Notes: generated by a model from the letters alone, not told the origin. Positions 20,245 through 29,097 are shown, numbered from the stretch's first letter. The stretch is DNA of 64,000 nucleotides from Terribacillus halophilus (GCF_900101385.1 NZ_FMZB01000006.1:124001-188000), one strand, 5' to 3'. Numbers and translations: made by a program.

Positions 20245-20889
20245 ATGAAAGAAGAATTGGAGCTATATTTCATCATGGGCAGTCAAAACTGCCCGGACAA
20301 GGATCCAGAGGACATACTGGAACACGCGCTCAAAGCTGGTATCACGATGTTCCAGTTTCGTGAAAAAGGGGAAAGAGCGAGGGTAGGAGAAGCAAAACGG
20401 CAGCTGGCTGAGCGGCTCCAGGCTAGATGCAGGGCGCACCGCATTCCTTTCATCGTTAATGACGATGTCGACCTTGCCATTGCGATTGGCGCAGACGGCG
20501 TGCATGTCGGACAGACAGATGAAGCGATGCAGGTAGTGAAGGAGCGTTGTCCAGAGCATTTCATAATCGGTGTAAGTGCCCAAAATGCCGAAGAAGCCAA
20601 GAAGGCAATCCGAGACGGAGCGCATTATATCGGGGTCGGTCCGATTGCTGCCACCCGTACTAAAATCGATGCCAAGTTCCCGATCGGACTGACTGGGCTG
20701 CGGGAAATCCGGAAACAAGTCGGGGACTTCCCTATTGTTGCAATCGGGGGTATCAATCAAAAAAACGCAGAAGCTGTTCGTCAAGCCGGCGCGGATGGCA
20801 TCTCGTTCATCTCGGTCTTGACCAAAGCAGTAAATATCCGGCAGGCTGTCGATGAGTTGAAAATGGGAATGGAAAAGATGCACAGATAA
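20245..20889 (+). CDS. thiE: thiamine phosphate synthase
   Basis: A 214-residue TIM-barrel enzyme that joins HMP-PP and thiazole phosphate to thiamine phosphate. Motifs: FQFREKG (about 32-38), NDDVDLA (about 72-78), ADGVHVGQTD, GVGPIAATRTK (pyrophosphate loop), AIGGIN near 180, and DGISFISV. The ATG at 20245 follows AAAGGAGCAG. It lies 530 bases after thiM with a reverse-strand gene between and no TPP riboswitch that I can see, so its control is separate from tenA-thiD-thiM. Confidence 0.95.
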   Translation: MKEELELYFIMGSQNCPDKDPEDILEHALKAGITMFQFREKGERARVGEAKRQLAERLQARCRAHRIPFIVNDDVDLAIAIGADGVHVGQTDEAMQVVKERCPEHFIIGVSAQNAEEAKKAIRDGAHYIGVGPIAATRTKIDAKFPIGLTGLREIRKQVGDFPIVAIGGINQKNAEAVRQAGADGISFISVLTKAVNIRQAVDELKMGMEKMHR

Positions 20890-20903
20890 GTGCATCTTTT
20901 TTA
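20876..20903 (+). terminator. terminator of thiE
   Basis: GATGCAC / GTGCATC stem spanning the stop codon, followed by T6. Confidence 0.85.
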
Positions 20904-21027
20904 TTTGGCAGGGGGCAACGCTGCTTGAGGATATAAAAATGTAAGTTTTTGGTCACAATTCATTATATACGCTTGTCTTTTTCTTTTATACGATGGAAGA
21001 GACATTTGAAAATTGGAGTGGTAGATA

Positions 21028-21579
21028 ATGAAGAAGGTGATGTTCGTCTTGCTGGCATTATTTTTATATATGCTGCCGCAGACTGTATCTGCCCATGCAG
21101 TCTTGACGGCATCTGACCCCGGACAGGGTGATATCGTGAGAGAGAGCTTGGATGCTTTCACGCTGACATTCAATTCGGATGTGGAAGATGTTGTGGAAAC
21201 AAAGGTGACGGTTGATGGACAAACATTCAGCACAGAACCTGCGACTGTGGATGGAACGACAATTAACGTACCATTGGCACAAGAAATGATCAATGGCGAT
21301 TATGCATTGAGCTACAAAGTGATTTCAGCTGATGGACATGAGGTTGGTAACACAGTTTCTTTTACAGCAGAAGGGTTGACAACGAATGACGATGAAGATG
21401 TTCAATCCGCAGAGAAAAGCGATCAAAATCTGAAAGTGAACGAGCAGGAGCAAACAGCTGCTGAAAAAACGAATGAAGAAGAGGAAGGTTCCAATACAGG
21501 ATTCATCACCACTGGTTTGGTGGTCATCATCCTTCTTTGTGCGGGAGTCTTGTTCTTCGGATATCGGAAAAAGGATTAA
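21028..21579 (+). CDS. CopC-domain protein, membrane-anchored
   Basis: A 183-residue exported protein. The signal peptide (1-22) ends in VSA, so the mature N-terminus is the copper-ligating His of HAVL. A CopC domain (about 23-120; NSDVEDVVETKVTV, SYKVISADGHEVGN) follows, then an acidic low-complexity linker and a C-terminal membrane anchor (about 157-178) with a basic end. It is equivalent to the N-terminal part of B. subtilis YcnJ, here split from its CopD partner, which starts 6 bases downstream. It likely binds copper outside the membrane and hands it to CopD. Confidence 0.88.
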   Translation: MKKVMFVLLALFLYMLPQTVSAHAVLTASDPGQGDIVRESLDAFTLTFNSDVEDVVETKVTVDGQTFSTEPATVDGTTINVPLAQEMINGDYALSYKVISADGHEVGNTVSFTAEGLTTNDDEDVQSAEKSDQNLKVNEQEQTAAEKTNEEEEGSNTGFITTGLVVIILLCAGVLFFGYRKKD

Positions 21580-21585
21580 TTCTCC

Positions 21586-22656
21586 ATGATTCTTGTCCCA
21601 TTATTGGAGTTGCTGTCGTATATCGCTTTCTCTTTTCTCGCAGGGTCTATTGTATTCCGATTTGTACGCAAGGACGAAGCAGCTATCCAGACGCCGCGAA
21701 GTGATGTCTTGGCATCGGCAGCATCGGCAGCTCTTGTTACAAGCGGCCCGGTCATCAATCTTGTTTCTCTGCTTGGTACACAAAACGGTTATGGCCAGGC
21801 ATTGAGACAGGTTTTATTTCAATTCACGGCCGGAAAAGTATGGATCGGAATCTTTGTTCTCGCCATTGGTGTCTGGCTGCTGCTTTATTTCGATAAACTT
21901 CCGGTTCTGACACTCATCTTGTTCCTTGGGATGCTATTTCTTGATGCGTATGGCAGCCACACAGCCACAGAGGGCGGTTTGGTCGGTGCATTCGCTCATT
22001 TCATACATTTAGGTGCTGCCGTTTTCTGGGTTGGTGTGCTGATTCATGTTTGTTTTTATGCTTCGGAACACTTCAGTTGGGAAAGTTTCCTGAAGTGGTT
22101 CACGCCGTTTGCAATCCTGCTCGTTATTGCAGTGATAGCCAGTGGAATCGTCATCATGCTGTTTGCGATGGATATCCGGGATTACGGAAATGCTTTGATG
22201 CTCACTTATGGGCAAATGCTGTTCATAAAACATATCGTGTTCATTCCAGTGCTTATATTTGCTGTCATCAATGGATTTCTGGCAAGGAAGGCACATCGTG
22301 ATCCAGACTTCCGTCCAGTCGGCTGGATACGTGCTGAAGCTATCTTGTTGGCGATTGTCTTCATTTGCACAGCGATACTTGGTACATCCGCCACACCAGC
22401 GGACATTCCCGCTACTTTAAGCAATGAAGGTTCTGCACTGATTTTTGGCAGCATTTTTCCTCGTGTAACGGCTGAAAGTGTCGCAACCTGGCATTGGGGT
22501 GTGGCTGGAGTTATTTGCTTCATCGGATTTTTCTTCTTTTTGACCAGTATCATATATTTTTTCAAGAAAAGAGCAGCAGCAAGCTTCGCATTGGCAGCGG
22601 CGTTTGTTGCCTCGGGACTTTTATACACTGCCATTATGACTAGCTTGCAATATTGA
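21586..22656 (+). CDS. CopD-family copper transport membrane protein
   Basis: A 356-residue protein with about eight to nine membrane segments and the CopD domain. It resembles the membrane part of YcnJ, which in B. subtilis takes up copper. His residues in HTATEGG, AHFIHLGAAVFWVG and CFYASEHF lie at helix ends where copper is expected. It begins 6 bases after copC without a classical binding site (only AAGGA 11 bases upstream), so it probably depends on translational coupling. The following region contains a large hairpin. Confidence 0.85.
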   Translation: MILVPLLELLSYIAFSFLAGSIVFRFVRKDEAAIQTPRSDVLASAASAALVTSGPVINLVSLLGTQNGYGQALRQVLFQFTAGKVWIGIFVLAIGVWLLLYFDKLPVLTLILFLGMLFLDAYGSHTATEGGLVGAFAHFIHLGAAVFWVGVLIHVCFYASEHFSWESFLKWFTPFAILLVIAVIASGIVIMLFAMDIRDYGNALMLTYGQMLFIKHIVFIPVLIFAVINGFLARKAHRDPDFRPVGWIRAEAILLAIVFICTAILGTSATPADIPATLSNEGSALIFGSIFPRVTAESVATWHWGVAGVICFIGFFFFLTSIIYFFKKRAAASFALAAAFVASGLLYTAIMTSLQY

Positions 22657-22664
22657 TAGTCTAT

Positions 22665-22762
22665 AAAAAAAGACATTATTCCACTTTTTATCACGGAATG
22701 TTTCGTTTGGGCAAACATTCTGCTGGAAAAAGGAAAAAGAAATTGGAATCATGTCTTTTTTT
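22665..22762 (+). other. long structured hairpin after copD (terminator or RNA element)
   Basis: Left arm AAAAAAAGACATTATTCC (22665-22682) pairs with GGAATCATGTCTTTTTTT (22745-22762), one mismatch in 18. The 62-base loop carries a second hairpin GAATGTTT / AAACATTC (22696-22720). It is larger than an ordinary terminator. Confidence 0.65.
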
Positions 22763-22899
22763 GTGTGCTGCTGTCACCTATTTTCCCAATACATTTCGTT
22801 GGAAGCTTATGCTAGATTTACTGTAATAGTTTCTGAGAGTCTAGATTGACAGTGATCGGACTCTACCCCAGTGACTATAAAATCCAGCGAGGTGATGAA

Positions 22900-24162
22900 A
22901 TGAAAAGAAAACTGGCAAGTATCGCTGCTGTCGCAATGATAGGATTATCTGTATTTCAGCCGCTGCAAGCTTCAGCTGCTCCTGACGAAACGGCAAAGAA
23001 TGAGGAAGTCCGAGTACTAGTCAAGCAGAAGGAGGGTGTGTTCTCCACGCAAGCCACTGACAAGGTCAAGGAAGAACATGGTGTCCGTAACAGCTTCGGT
23101 AATGAAGGCTTTACAACTGAGGTATCTGAAAAAGAGCTCGAGGAGCTAAAATCCGACAAAGCCCTGGAAGTAACCGAAGTTAGTGTATATACGAAACAAG
23201 AAGTGTCTGAAAAACGAGATCTTTCGACACAAGCTGTATCCGACCGCACACCGTGGGGAATTCAAGCAATCTATAATAATCCATCCATTACTAGAACAAG
23301 TGGCGGAAATAATATTAACATCGCTGTCCTCGATACTGGTACATCTGTTAATCACCCAGACCTTGCTGCCAACGTGGAGCAGTGCATCGACTTTACTCAA
23401 GCCTCCAGTGGACAAGTCAATGGCTCTTGTGTTGACCGTGATGGACATGGTACGCACGTTTCCGGTTCTGCGCTTGCCAATGGCGGGAGTGGTTCAGGTA
23501 TCTTTGGTGTAGCACCTGAAGCAGATCTGTGGGCATACAAAGTACTTGGCGATGATGGACGAGGTTATTCCGATGATATCGCAAACGGAATCAGGAAAGC
23601 TGCGGATGATGGAGCAAACCGTGGCGAGAAAGTCGTCATTTCTATGTCCCTTGGCGGCGGACAGGATTCTCTCATCTCCAGTGCAGTTCGTTATGCGAAC
23701 AGCAGAGGCGCATTGGTTATCGCAGCAACTGGCAACTCTGGTCCATATGAAGGCTCAATCGGCTATCCTGCTGCACTGCCGGAAGCAGTTGCAGTTGCCA
23801 ACCTCGAGAACCGTCAGCAAAACGGTACTTACCGTGTTGCCGATTCCTCCTCCAGAGGCTACAGCCGTACAGATGGTGATTACGTGATCCAACAGGGAGA
23901 CGTAGAAGTATCAGCTCCTGGATCAGCCATCCTATCTACGTATCCAGGAAATACGTATGCATCACTGACTGGTACATCCATGGCTACACCGCATATCTCT
24001 GGTCTGGCTGCAAAAATCTGGTCTGAAAACACTAGTCTCAACAGCTCTCAGGTGAGACAGACACTGCAGTCGCGTGCCCGTGCCAATGATATTCTTGGCG
24101 GCTATGGTGCTGCGCGTGGCGATGATTATGCATCTGGTTTCGGTTTCCCCCGTGTACAATAA
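22900..24162 (+). CDS. secreted subtilisin-like serine protease (S8)
   Basis: A 420-residue prepro-protease. The signal peptide covers 1-27 (ASA cleavage), the inhibitor-type propeptide about 28-112, then the catalytic domain. The triad is Asp145 (AVLDTGT), His183 (DGHGTH) and Ser360 (GTSMATPH), with oxyanion Asn279 (ATGNSGP). Cys162 and Cys177 flank the region between Asp and His and could form a disulfide, which is unusual for true subtilisins of Bacillus but known in proteinase K-like and thermophilic relatives. The start at 22900 follows CGAGGTGATG; the frame is open 18 codons upstream. It is a single gene with a strong terminator. Likely a nutritional extracellular protease. Confidence 0.94.
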   Translation: MKRKLASIAAVAMIGLSVFQPLQASAAPDETAKNEEVRVLVKQKEGVFSTQATDKVKEEHGVRNSFGNEGFTTEVSEKELEELKSDKALEVTEVSVYTKQEVSEKRDLSTQAVSDRTPWGIQAIYNNPSITRTSGGNNINIAVLDTGTSVNHPDLAANVEQCIDFTQASSGQVNGSCVDRDGHGTHVSGSALANGGSGSGIFGVAPEADLWAYKVLGDDGRGYSDDIANGIRKAADDGANRGEKVVISMSLGGGQDSLISSAVRYANSRGALVIAATGNSGPYEGSIGYPAALPEAVAVANLENRQQNGTYRVADSSSRGYSRTDGDYVIQQGDVEVSAPGSAILSTYPGNTYASLTGTSMATPHISGLAAKIWSENTSLNSSQVRQTLQSRARANDILGGYGAARGDDYASGFGFPRVQ

Positions 24163-24174
24163 TTTAAGGAAATG

Positions 24175-24213
24175 AAAAAAGAAGGCTCCTTTTGCGAGGA
24201 GCCTTCTTTTTTA
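24175..24213. terminator. bidirectional terminator between protease and MFS genes
   Basis: AAAAAAGAAGGCTCCT / AGGAGCCTTCTTTTTT, a 16-bp symmetric stem with a 6-base loop serving both convergent genes. Confidence 0.93.
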
Positions 24214-25407
24214 TAGTTTTCGAGGCAATCTCCATACAAGCACACTTGCTGTGCTGGCAATGCATCCGCCGATTAAAATCGTTGTGCCGATGCCTATCCA
24301 TTCCGATAGCAAACCAGCAAATATAGAGGCCGCTGGGAGTAAGGTGAATGTGATGAAGCGGGATGTGGATTGGACTCGTCCGAGTAAATGGCGCGGTGTA
24401 TAACGCTGTCGAATCGTTTTGATGATCGGATTCACCGCCCCTGCTGCCGCTGTGCCAATCATATTGAGACATGCAGCAAGCCATATCGTTTCTGTGAGGC
24501 CGACAAAGATGATGGATAATCCCCCGATCACTTTGGCAACGAATAGGATTTGTCTGTATGTAGAGAAGCGATCCGCAACAAAACCTAAGAAAGTCCCTAG
24601 CATGGCTCCGATTCCACCTGAGGATAGGACGATGCCGATAAGCATTGGATCATTTGTGAGTTTATCTATGTAAATGACCAGTAAGACAATGAGAAATTGA
24701 ACGCCGAAATTGGAAATAAGTGAAATGAGATTTGTATACCAAATTTCTTTCTGGTGATAAATGAAAAGGAATCCTTCCTTCAGCTCTTGTATGTAGTTGG
24801 ATATGGAAAATGCGCGCAAGCTGGATGTATGCTGATCGTATGGCAGCAGGAGGACCAGCCATACTGCGAGTAAGGATAATATGCATACTGCTATCAAGCT
24901 GTTATAGGTGCTGAGAAATAATAGAACAGCGCCGCCAAGACTTGGGCCAATCACGATTGTAAGTTGATATAGGGCACTTTCCAAACTGTTGGCATAATGA
25001 AGCTGGCGTCCGGAAACTAGATAAGGTATGGCGGTGAATTGTGCCCCTTGATAGAATTGCCCGGCAAAACCGATACATATAGATATGAAACAGATGAGGA
25101 GTAGGTTGAGCTGTCCAGTCGCAGCAAGGACACTTAACAGCAGAAAACAAAGGAAGCGTGTCAAGTCGGCCAACAGCAGTACATACTTCCAATTCGATCG
25201 GTCAAGCAAAGGGCCGATAAGAGGCTGTAGCAGCATAGTTGACCGTTCTGCAGCTATGGCGATCGTAACAGCTATGGCCGAAGAGGTCACTTCCAGCACG
25301 AGCAGCGGCAGCAGGAGGCTGTACACCTGCCCAGCCATGGCTGCCATGGTCGTGCTCATCATCAGGCGGGATAATGGATGGGTCAGCGTGATTTTTTGAG
25401 CGGGCAT
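24211..25407 (-). CDS. MFS transporter (MFS_3/EntS-like exporter)
   Basis: A 398-residue major facilitator with about 12 membrane segments. The motif-A-like loop GPLLDRSNWKYVLLLADLTRF lies after segment 2, and its mirror GFVADRFSTYRQ in the second half. The ATG at 25407 has AAGG 9 bases upstream; the start overlaps the binding region inside the stop of the regulator gene (6 bases apart). Translation is therefore coupled to the ArsR-type regulator. Family members export siderophores, macrolides or other drugs; the substrate here is unknown. Confidence 0.88.
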   Translation of the reverse strand: MPAQKITLTHPLSRLMMSTTMAAMAGQVYSLLLPLLVLEVTSSAIAVTIAIAAERSTMLLQPLIGPLLDRSNWKYVLLLADLTRFLCFLLLSVLAATGQLNLLLICFISICIGFAGQFYQGAQFTAIPYLVSGRQLHYANSLESALYQLTIVIGPSLGGAVLLFLSTYNSLIAVCILSLLAVWLVLLLPYDQHTSSLRAFSISNYIQELKEGFLFIYHQKEIWYTNLISLISNFGVQFLIVLLVIYIDKLTNDPMLIGIVLSSGGIGAMLGTFLGFVADRFSTYRQILFVAKVIGGLSIIFVGLTETIWLAACLNMIGTAAAGAVNPIIKTIRQRYTPRHLLGRVQSTSRFITFTLLPAASIFAGLLSEWIGIGTTILIGGCIASTASVLVWRLPRKL

Positions 25408-25412
25408 GTGTA

Positions 25413-26456
25413 TCATCCTTCCAAAAAGGTCTGAAGTTCATGATCCAAAGACGCAATCGCGTCTTTATTCGCGTAGTAAACTTGTTTATTTGACCCGATG
25501 AGTCCGGCAGATTTGAGCATTTTCAAATGATGATGCAGAGTGGATTTGGCAACGGGAAGCTGTTCAGCTAAATACTGGAGCGTATGTTCACTTTCCATCA
25601 AACGTTTTAGTAAATTAAGTCTGATTGCATCCCCTAATGCCTTATATTTTCTTACAAGCATCGTATCCGGATTATATTTATTTTCTGGGTCGATACTGCC
25701 TGCGTGGATCGGATAATAGAACACTTTTGTTCCAGGCAGATCAGCGAGTATCGTCCACGGTCTATAATGGTAATGCGGAATAAATAGGATGGTGCGGATA
25801 GAGTCGTCCGGTTTATAGCTGGAGCTATTTGTCACCCAGCGTATGAAAGTCAGTTTATCCATTGCAGTCAGCCTTTGTTTTTTGTTGGAGATATCTCTTT
25901 CCAGCACATCTTGCAATAGCTTTTTCTTCGGCTCAATCACCTCGATGAACCATTTGGTCATGATCGAGATCAAATGACTTTTCAGGAAGGATATATCTAC
26001 CTTTACGATAAAACCGATATAATTTGGGAAGAAAGGATTGTCCTTGGTTATTTTTTGGAGAGTGGCCAAGGAACTGGCATTTCCCTGAGCAGCCTTGATT
26101 CGGTGCTTTTCGAATGTGCTGCCAATGTAAGGTAGGCATCTCTCCCGCAATCTCTGTTTGGGCATGTCGGAGATTTCCGCTGTCCATTCTTTTAAAGTCC
26201 GGACATTTGAGTGGTGCAGCAACTGAAGCAGTGCTTTCCATGTATTGTGCGCATGGACGATTTGCAATTCGTGCTGCAGTTCCGGTGAAAAGCCGTTTTC
26301 CGGATCATCCCACATTTTTTCCAAGTGTTCGAGCGTTCCTTCCAGCGATGTATTCGTAACCGCCGCAATCCCTAAAGCAGCTTCCCATAATAAGGATGAT
26401 TCAAAGGAAATGGTATAATCGTTTTTTGCCTTAAAACCAGTTTGAATTGTCTGCAT
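25413..26456 (-). CDS. ArsR-family winged-helix regulator with large N-terminal domain
   Basis: A 347-residue regulator. The HTH lies at the C-terminus (about 265-340; KYKALGDAIRLNLLKRLM ... LAEQLPVAKSTLHHHLKMLKSAGLI), preceded by a 250-residue helical region (DUF5937-like layout) likely to sense a ligand. The start at 26456 follows GAGGTG with 6-base spacing. It is immediately upstream of the MFS gene on the same strand and divergent from the Nudix gene. By context it controls the exporter; repression or activation cannot be told from sequence. Confidence 0.85.
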   Translation of the reverse strand: MQTIQTGFKAKNDYTISFESSLLWEAALGIAAVTNTSLEGTLEHLEKMWDDPENGFSPELQHELQIVHAHNTWKALLQLLHHSNVRTLKEWTAEISDMPKQRLRERCLPYIGSTFEKHRIKAAQGNASSLATLQKITKDNPFFPNYIGFIVKVDISFLKSHLISIMTKWFIEVIEPKKKLLQDVLERDISNKKQRLTAMDKLTFIRWVTNSSSYKPDDSIRTILFIPHYHYRPWTILADLPGTKVFYYPIHAGSIDPENKYNPDTMLVRKYKALGDAIRLNLLKRLMESEHTLQYLAEQLPVAKSTLHHHLKMLKSAGLIGSNKQVYYANKDAIASLDHELQTFLEG

Positions 26457-26527
26457 ATTCATCACCTCAATTGATATCCTATACTAATAGAATTATAAAT
26501 TCAATAAAAATAGAACGGGGAAAAATA

Positions 26528-27037
26528 ATGATACATTATCACCATGCATTCGGTGTCTATGCCGTTATACAGAAAGACGGCAATCTGCTCGTCATCCATA
26601 AAAGCCGCGGTCCTTATACCAATCGCTATGATTTACCAGGTGGGAGTCCAGAAAATGGGGAAGGGTTACTGGAAGCTGTCATCCGTGAAGTAAAAGAGGA
26701 GACAGGTCTGATTGCAGAAGTTACGAAACAGATTGGAGTGGTGGATTTCAAGCTTCCTTGGCAGTGGAAGCATTTTACCGATGTGCACCATACCGCTGTC
26801 TTTTATACAGGGGAGGTTACAGGGACATTGGAAGTCCCCAAGCAGTTTGCAGGGCAGGATGCACTCGCAGCTGAGTGGGTTCCCATCGAGAAGTTATTCA
26901 GTAAGAACAGCTCGCCTTTGGTCATGCAGGCAATCAAATGGCAATCGTCGTTTGAAATGCCGCTTGAGACCGTTGTCTATCCTGATTGGGAAATCAGGAA
27001 GAAGAGTTACCTGCAAGGTGATCGGAGTATTAGATAA
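26528..27037 (+). CDS. Nudix hydrolase
   Basis: A 169-residue Nudix-fold protein. The Nudix box starts at GGSPENGEG (about residues 41-49) and continues to REVKEETGL (about 56-64), matching Gx5Ex7REUxEExGU. The substrate (nucleoside diphosphate-X or a damaged nucleotide) cannot be inferred. The ATG at 26528 has a weak GGGG site; the frame is open upstream into the promoter region shared with the divergent regulator. Confidence 0.88.
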   Translation: MIHYHHAFGVYAVIQKDGNLLVIHKSRGPYTNRYDLPGGSPENGEGLLEAVIREVKEETGLIAEVTKQIGVVDFKLPWQWKHFTDVHHTAVFYTGEVTGTLEVPKQFAGQDALAAEWVPIEKLFSKNSSPLVMQAIKWQSSFEMPLETVVYPDWEIRKKSYLQGDRSIR

Positions 27038-27075
27038 GGAAAAAAGAGGGTGCAGCTTCAGTGAAAATAGCCGGG

Positions 27076-27262
27076 ATGCATGTATTATAGTTTGCTGTTT
27101 ATCGTGGCAGGTATTTTGCACTTCGTATTGGATGATGGTTTTGCTGTCATGCTCCAGCGTACGTACCGCTGCGCTATTTCCGGAGCACATTAACAGTGCT
27201 GTTTATTATATTCCGATACCGGGGTTTGATCCGGCATATTCGAGTTCCTTTCGCATAGGTTG
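27076..27262 (+). pseudogene. remnant of a DoxX-like membrane protein gene
   Basis: This stretch has no intact frame, but three frames together spell pieces of a small DoxX-like protein. They are YSLLFIVAGILHFVLDDGFAVML (27086-27154; AGILHFV is typical of the first helix), then in another frame AYVPLRYF, then SGIFEFLSHRL near 27232-27262, which recalls the 'YISGIFEILGG' segment of that family. At least two frameshifts and in-frame stops separate the pieces, and the C-terminal half is missing. Confidence 0.55.
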
Positions 27263-27290
27263 AAAACAACAATGTATGTCGAGGTGACCT

Positions 27291-28367
27291 ATGCATACCA
27301 TCAGTCTATGTATGATTGTTAAAAATGAGGAAGAGGTGCTGGCCGGCTGTTTGGAGAGTGTCCGGGATCTAGTTGATGAAATCGTGATCGTAGATACAGG
27401 ATCCACTGATCGGACAAAGGAAATTGCAGCACAGTATACTCCACGCATCTTCGATTTTGAATGGATAAACGATTTTTCAGCTGCTCGGAATTACAGCTTC
27501 AGTAAAGCGACGAGTGATTACATTATGTGGCTGGATGCGGATGATGTGCTGTTGCCCAAAGATCAGGAGGCTTTCCGTAAATTGTGGAAAGAGCTGGCCG
27601 ATGAAGTAGATGTCGTATCGATGTTTTATCATACATCCTTGGATGAGAAAGGGAATCCGTTATATCTTTATCGGCGCAATCGAATTGTAAGGCGCAGCAA
27701 GAATTTTCGCTGGCACGGTGCCGTGCATGAATACTTGGAATTCGGCGGCAATATCGTGGCGTCGGAAATAGCCGTCACACATCGTAAAAATAAAAAAACG
27801 CATACGATATCAGATCGAAATCTGCGAATCTATGAGTCTTACATTGCTTCGGGCAGAAGCTTGACGCCGCGCGATATGTTTTACTACGCAAATGAGTTAA
27901 AAGATCACGGAAAGTTCGACCTTGCCAAGAGTTACTATACCGATTTCCTTCATTCAGAAGCGGGTTGGGTGGAGGATAATATCCGTGCGTGCCAGTACTT
28001 GGCGGATTGCTGCAAAGCAGAAGGAGATATGGAAGGGTATCGAATGCACTTATTTCAATCGTTTCGATATGATCGTCCGCGGCCAGAATTTTGCTGTTTG
28101 ATCGGGGATTTGCTGACGGAGGACCGGAATTATGAGGCAGCTGCATACTGGTATCGGCAGGCATTGGATTATGAAGGGAAGGAACTGCCGGGATTCAGTG
28201 TACCTGCTTATACGACATGGTATCCATACTTGCAGCTGACACTTTGCTATTCACGGATCGGCCTGATGGAAGAGGCAAAATTAGCCCATGACAAAGCTGT
28301 GTCCTATCATCCAGATCACCCGAGTATCCTCCATAACACAGCTTTTTTTGAGAAGTTTAAGCTTTGA
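27291..28367 (+). CDS. family 2 glycosyltransferase with C-terminal TPR-like repeats
   Basis: A 358-residue enzyme. The GT-A domain (about 1-190) opens ISLCMIVKNEEEVL; IVDTGSTDRT binds the nucleotide sugar and the DxD-type motif LDADD is near residue 82. The second half (about 200-355) is made of tandem helical repeats (YYANELKDHGKFDLAKSYY; EDRNYEAAAYWYRQAL; SRIGLMEEAKLAHDKA), a TPR layout like SunS-type peptide S-glycosyltransferases. There is no membrane segment. No substrate peptide gene is seen nearby. Start behind GAGGTGACCT. Confidence 0.88.
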   Translation: MHTISLCMIVKNEEEVLAGCLESVRDLVDEIVIVDTGSTDRTKEIAAQYTPRIFDFEWINDFSAARNYSFSKATSDYIMWLDADDVLLPKDQEAFRKLWKELADEVDVVSMFYHTSLDEKGNPLYLYRRNRIVRRSKNFRWHGAVHEYLEFGGNIVASEIAVTHRKNKKTHTISDRNLRIYESYIASGRSLTPRDMFYYANELKDHGKFDLAKSYYTDFLHSEAGWVEDNIRACQYLADCCKAEGDMEGYRMHLFQSFRYDRPRPEFCCLIGDLLTEDRNYEAAAYWYRQALDYEGKELPGFSVPAYTTWYPYLQLTLCYSRIGLMEEAKLAHDKAVSYHPDHPSILHNTAFFEKFKL

Positions 28368-28430
28368 TTTCCTTTTGCTGTTTCCTATGTCATAATACGT
28401 ACTATCAAGGTAAGATATGGAGGATTGGTT

Positions 28431-28919
28431 GTGGCACTGGATATAATTGCTTGGATTATCATTGCGGTGGCATTCATCGCTAGTTTTGCGGGAATCATCT
28501 ATCCCGTCATCCCATCTCCGCTTATGCTCTGGATTGGATTTTTAGTATTTCAGTTCATGCTTAGTGATGGAGACTTATCTGTAATCTTCTGGATCGCTAT
28601 GGTCATCCTGACGGTGATTTTGATCATCTCGGATATCATCGCGAACAGTTACTTTGTTAAGAAATTCGGCGGCAGTAAGTGGGGAGAGCGAATTGCGGCG
28701 ATCGGCGTAATCGTAGGTTCCTTCATCATCCCGCCTTTGGGCATCATCGTGGTGCCGTTTGTTGCTGTGCTTGTGACGGAGTTAGTCCAAAAAAGGACAC
28801 CGAGGGAAGCTATTTATTCTTCCATTGGCTCATTGCTTGGCTTCCTTGGAGGCTCGATAGCTAAAATCGTCATCCAACTGATCATGATCGTATGGTTCTT
28901 GATAGCAGCATTCGTATAA
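28431..28919 (+). CDS. DUF456 membrane protein
   Basis: A 162-residue protein with four to five membrane segments and the DUF456 pattern (GIIYPVIPSPLMLWIGFLVF; KKFGGSKWGERIAAIGVIVGSFIIPPLGIIVVPF; SIGSLLGFLGGSIAKI). The function of this family is unknown. The start is GTG 28431, 7 bases after GGAGG; a TTG two codons earlier lies against the site. Monocistronic with a terminator. Confidence 0.85.
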   Translation: MALDIIAWIIIAVAFIASFAGIIYPVIPSPLMLWIGFLVFQFMLSDGDLSVIFWIAMVILTVILIISDIIANSYFVKKFGGSKWGERIAAIGVIVGSFIIPPLGIIVVPFVAVLVTELVQKRTPREAIYSSIGSLLGFLGGSIAKIVIQLIMIVWFLIAAFV

Positions 28920-28931
28920 AGTGAAATAAGA

Positions 28932-28964
28932 AAGAGTGATTTCAACGTGAGGTCACTCTTTTTT
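28932..28964 (+). terminator. terminator of the DUF456 gene
   Basis: AAGAGTGA / TCACTCTT stem with a 13-base loop, followed by T4G. Confidence 0.75.
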
Positions 28965-29052
28965 GTTTGTGTCTATCAAACGAATTGAGGTAATGCTGAT
29001 TGGAGGTGTATAAGAAAGTCATCATGCCTTCCGATCCCTGTAATAACGCCAT

Positions 29053-29081
29053 TAAAAAACACCCTGTGGAAACAGGATGTT
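29053..29081 (-). terminator. terminator of the DUF3817 gene
   Basis: On the minus strand ACATCCTGT / ACAGGGTGT hairpin followed by TTTTTTAA. Confidence 0.85.
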
Positions 29082-29097
29082 CGTTTATAAATATTGC

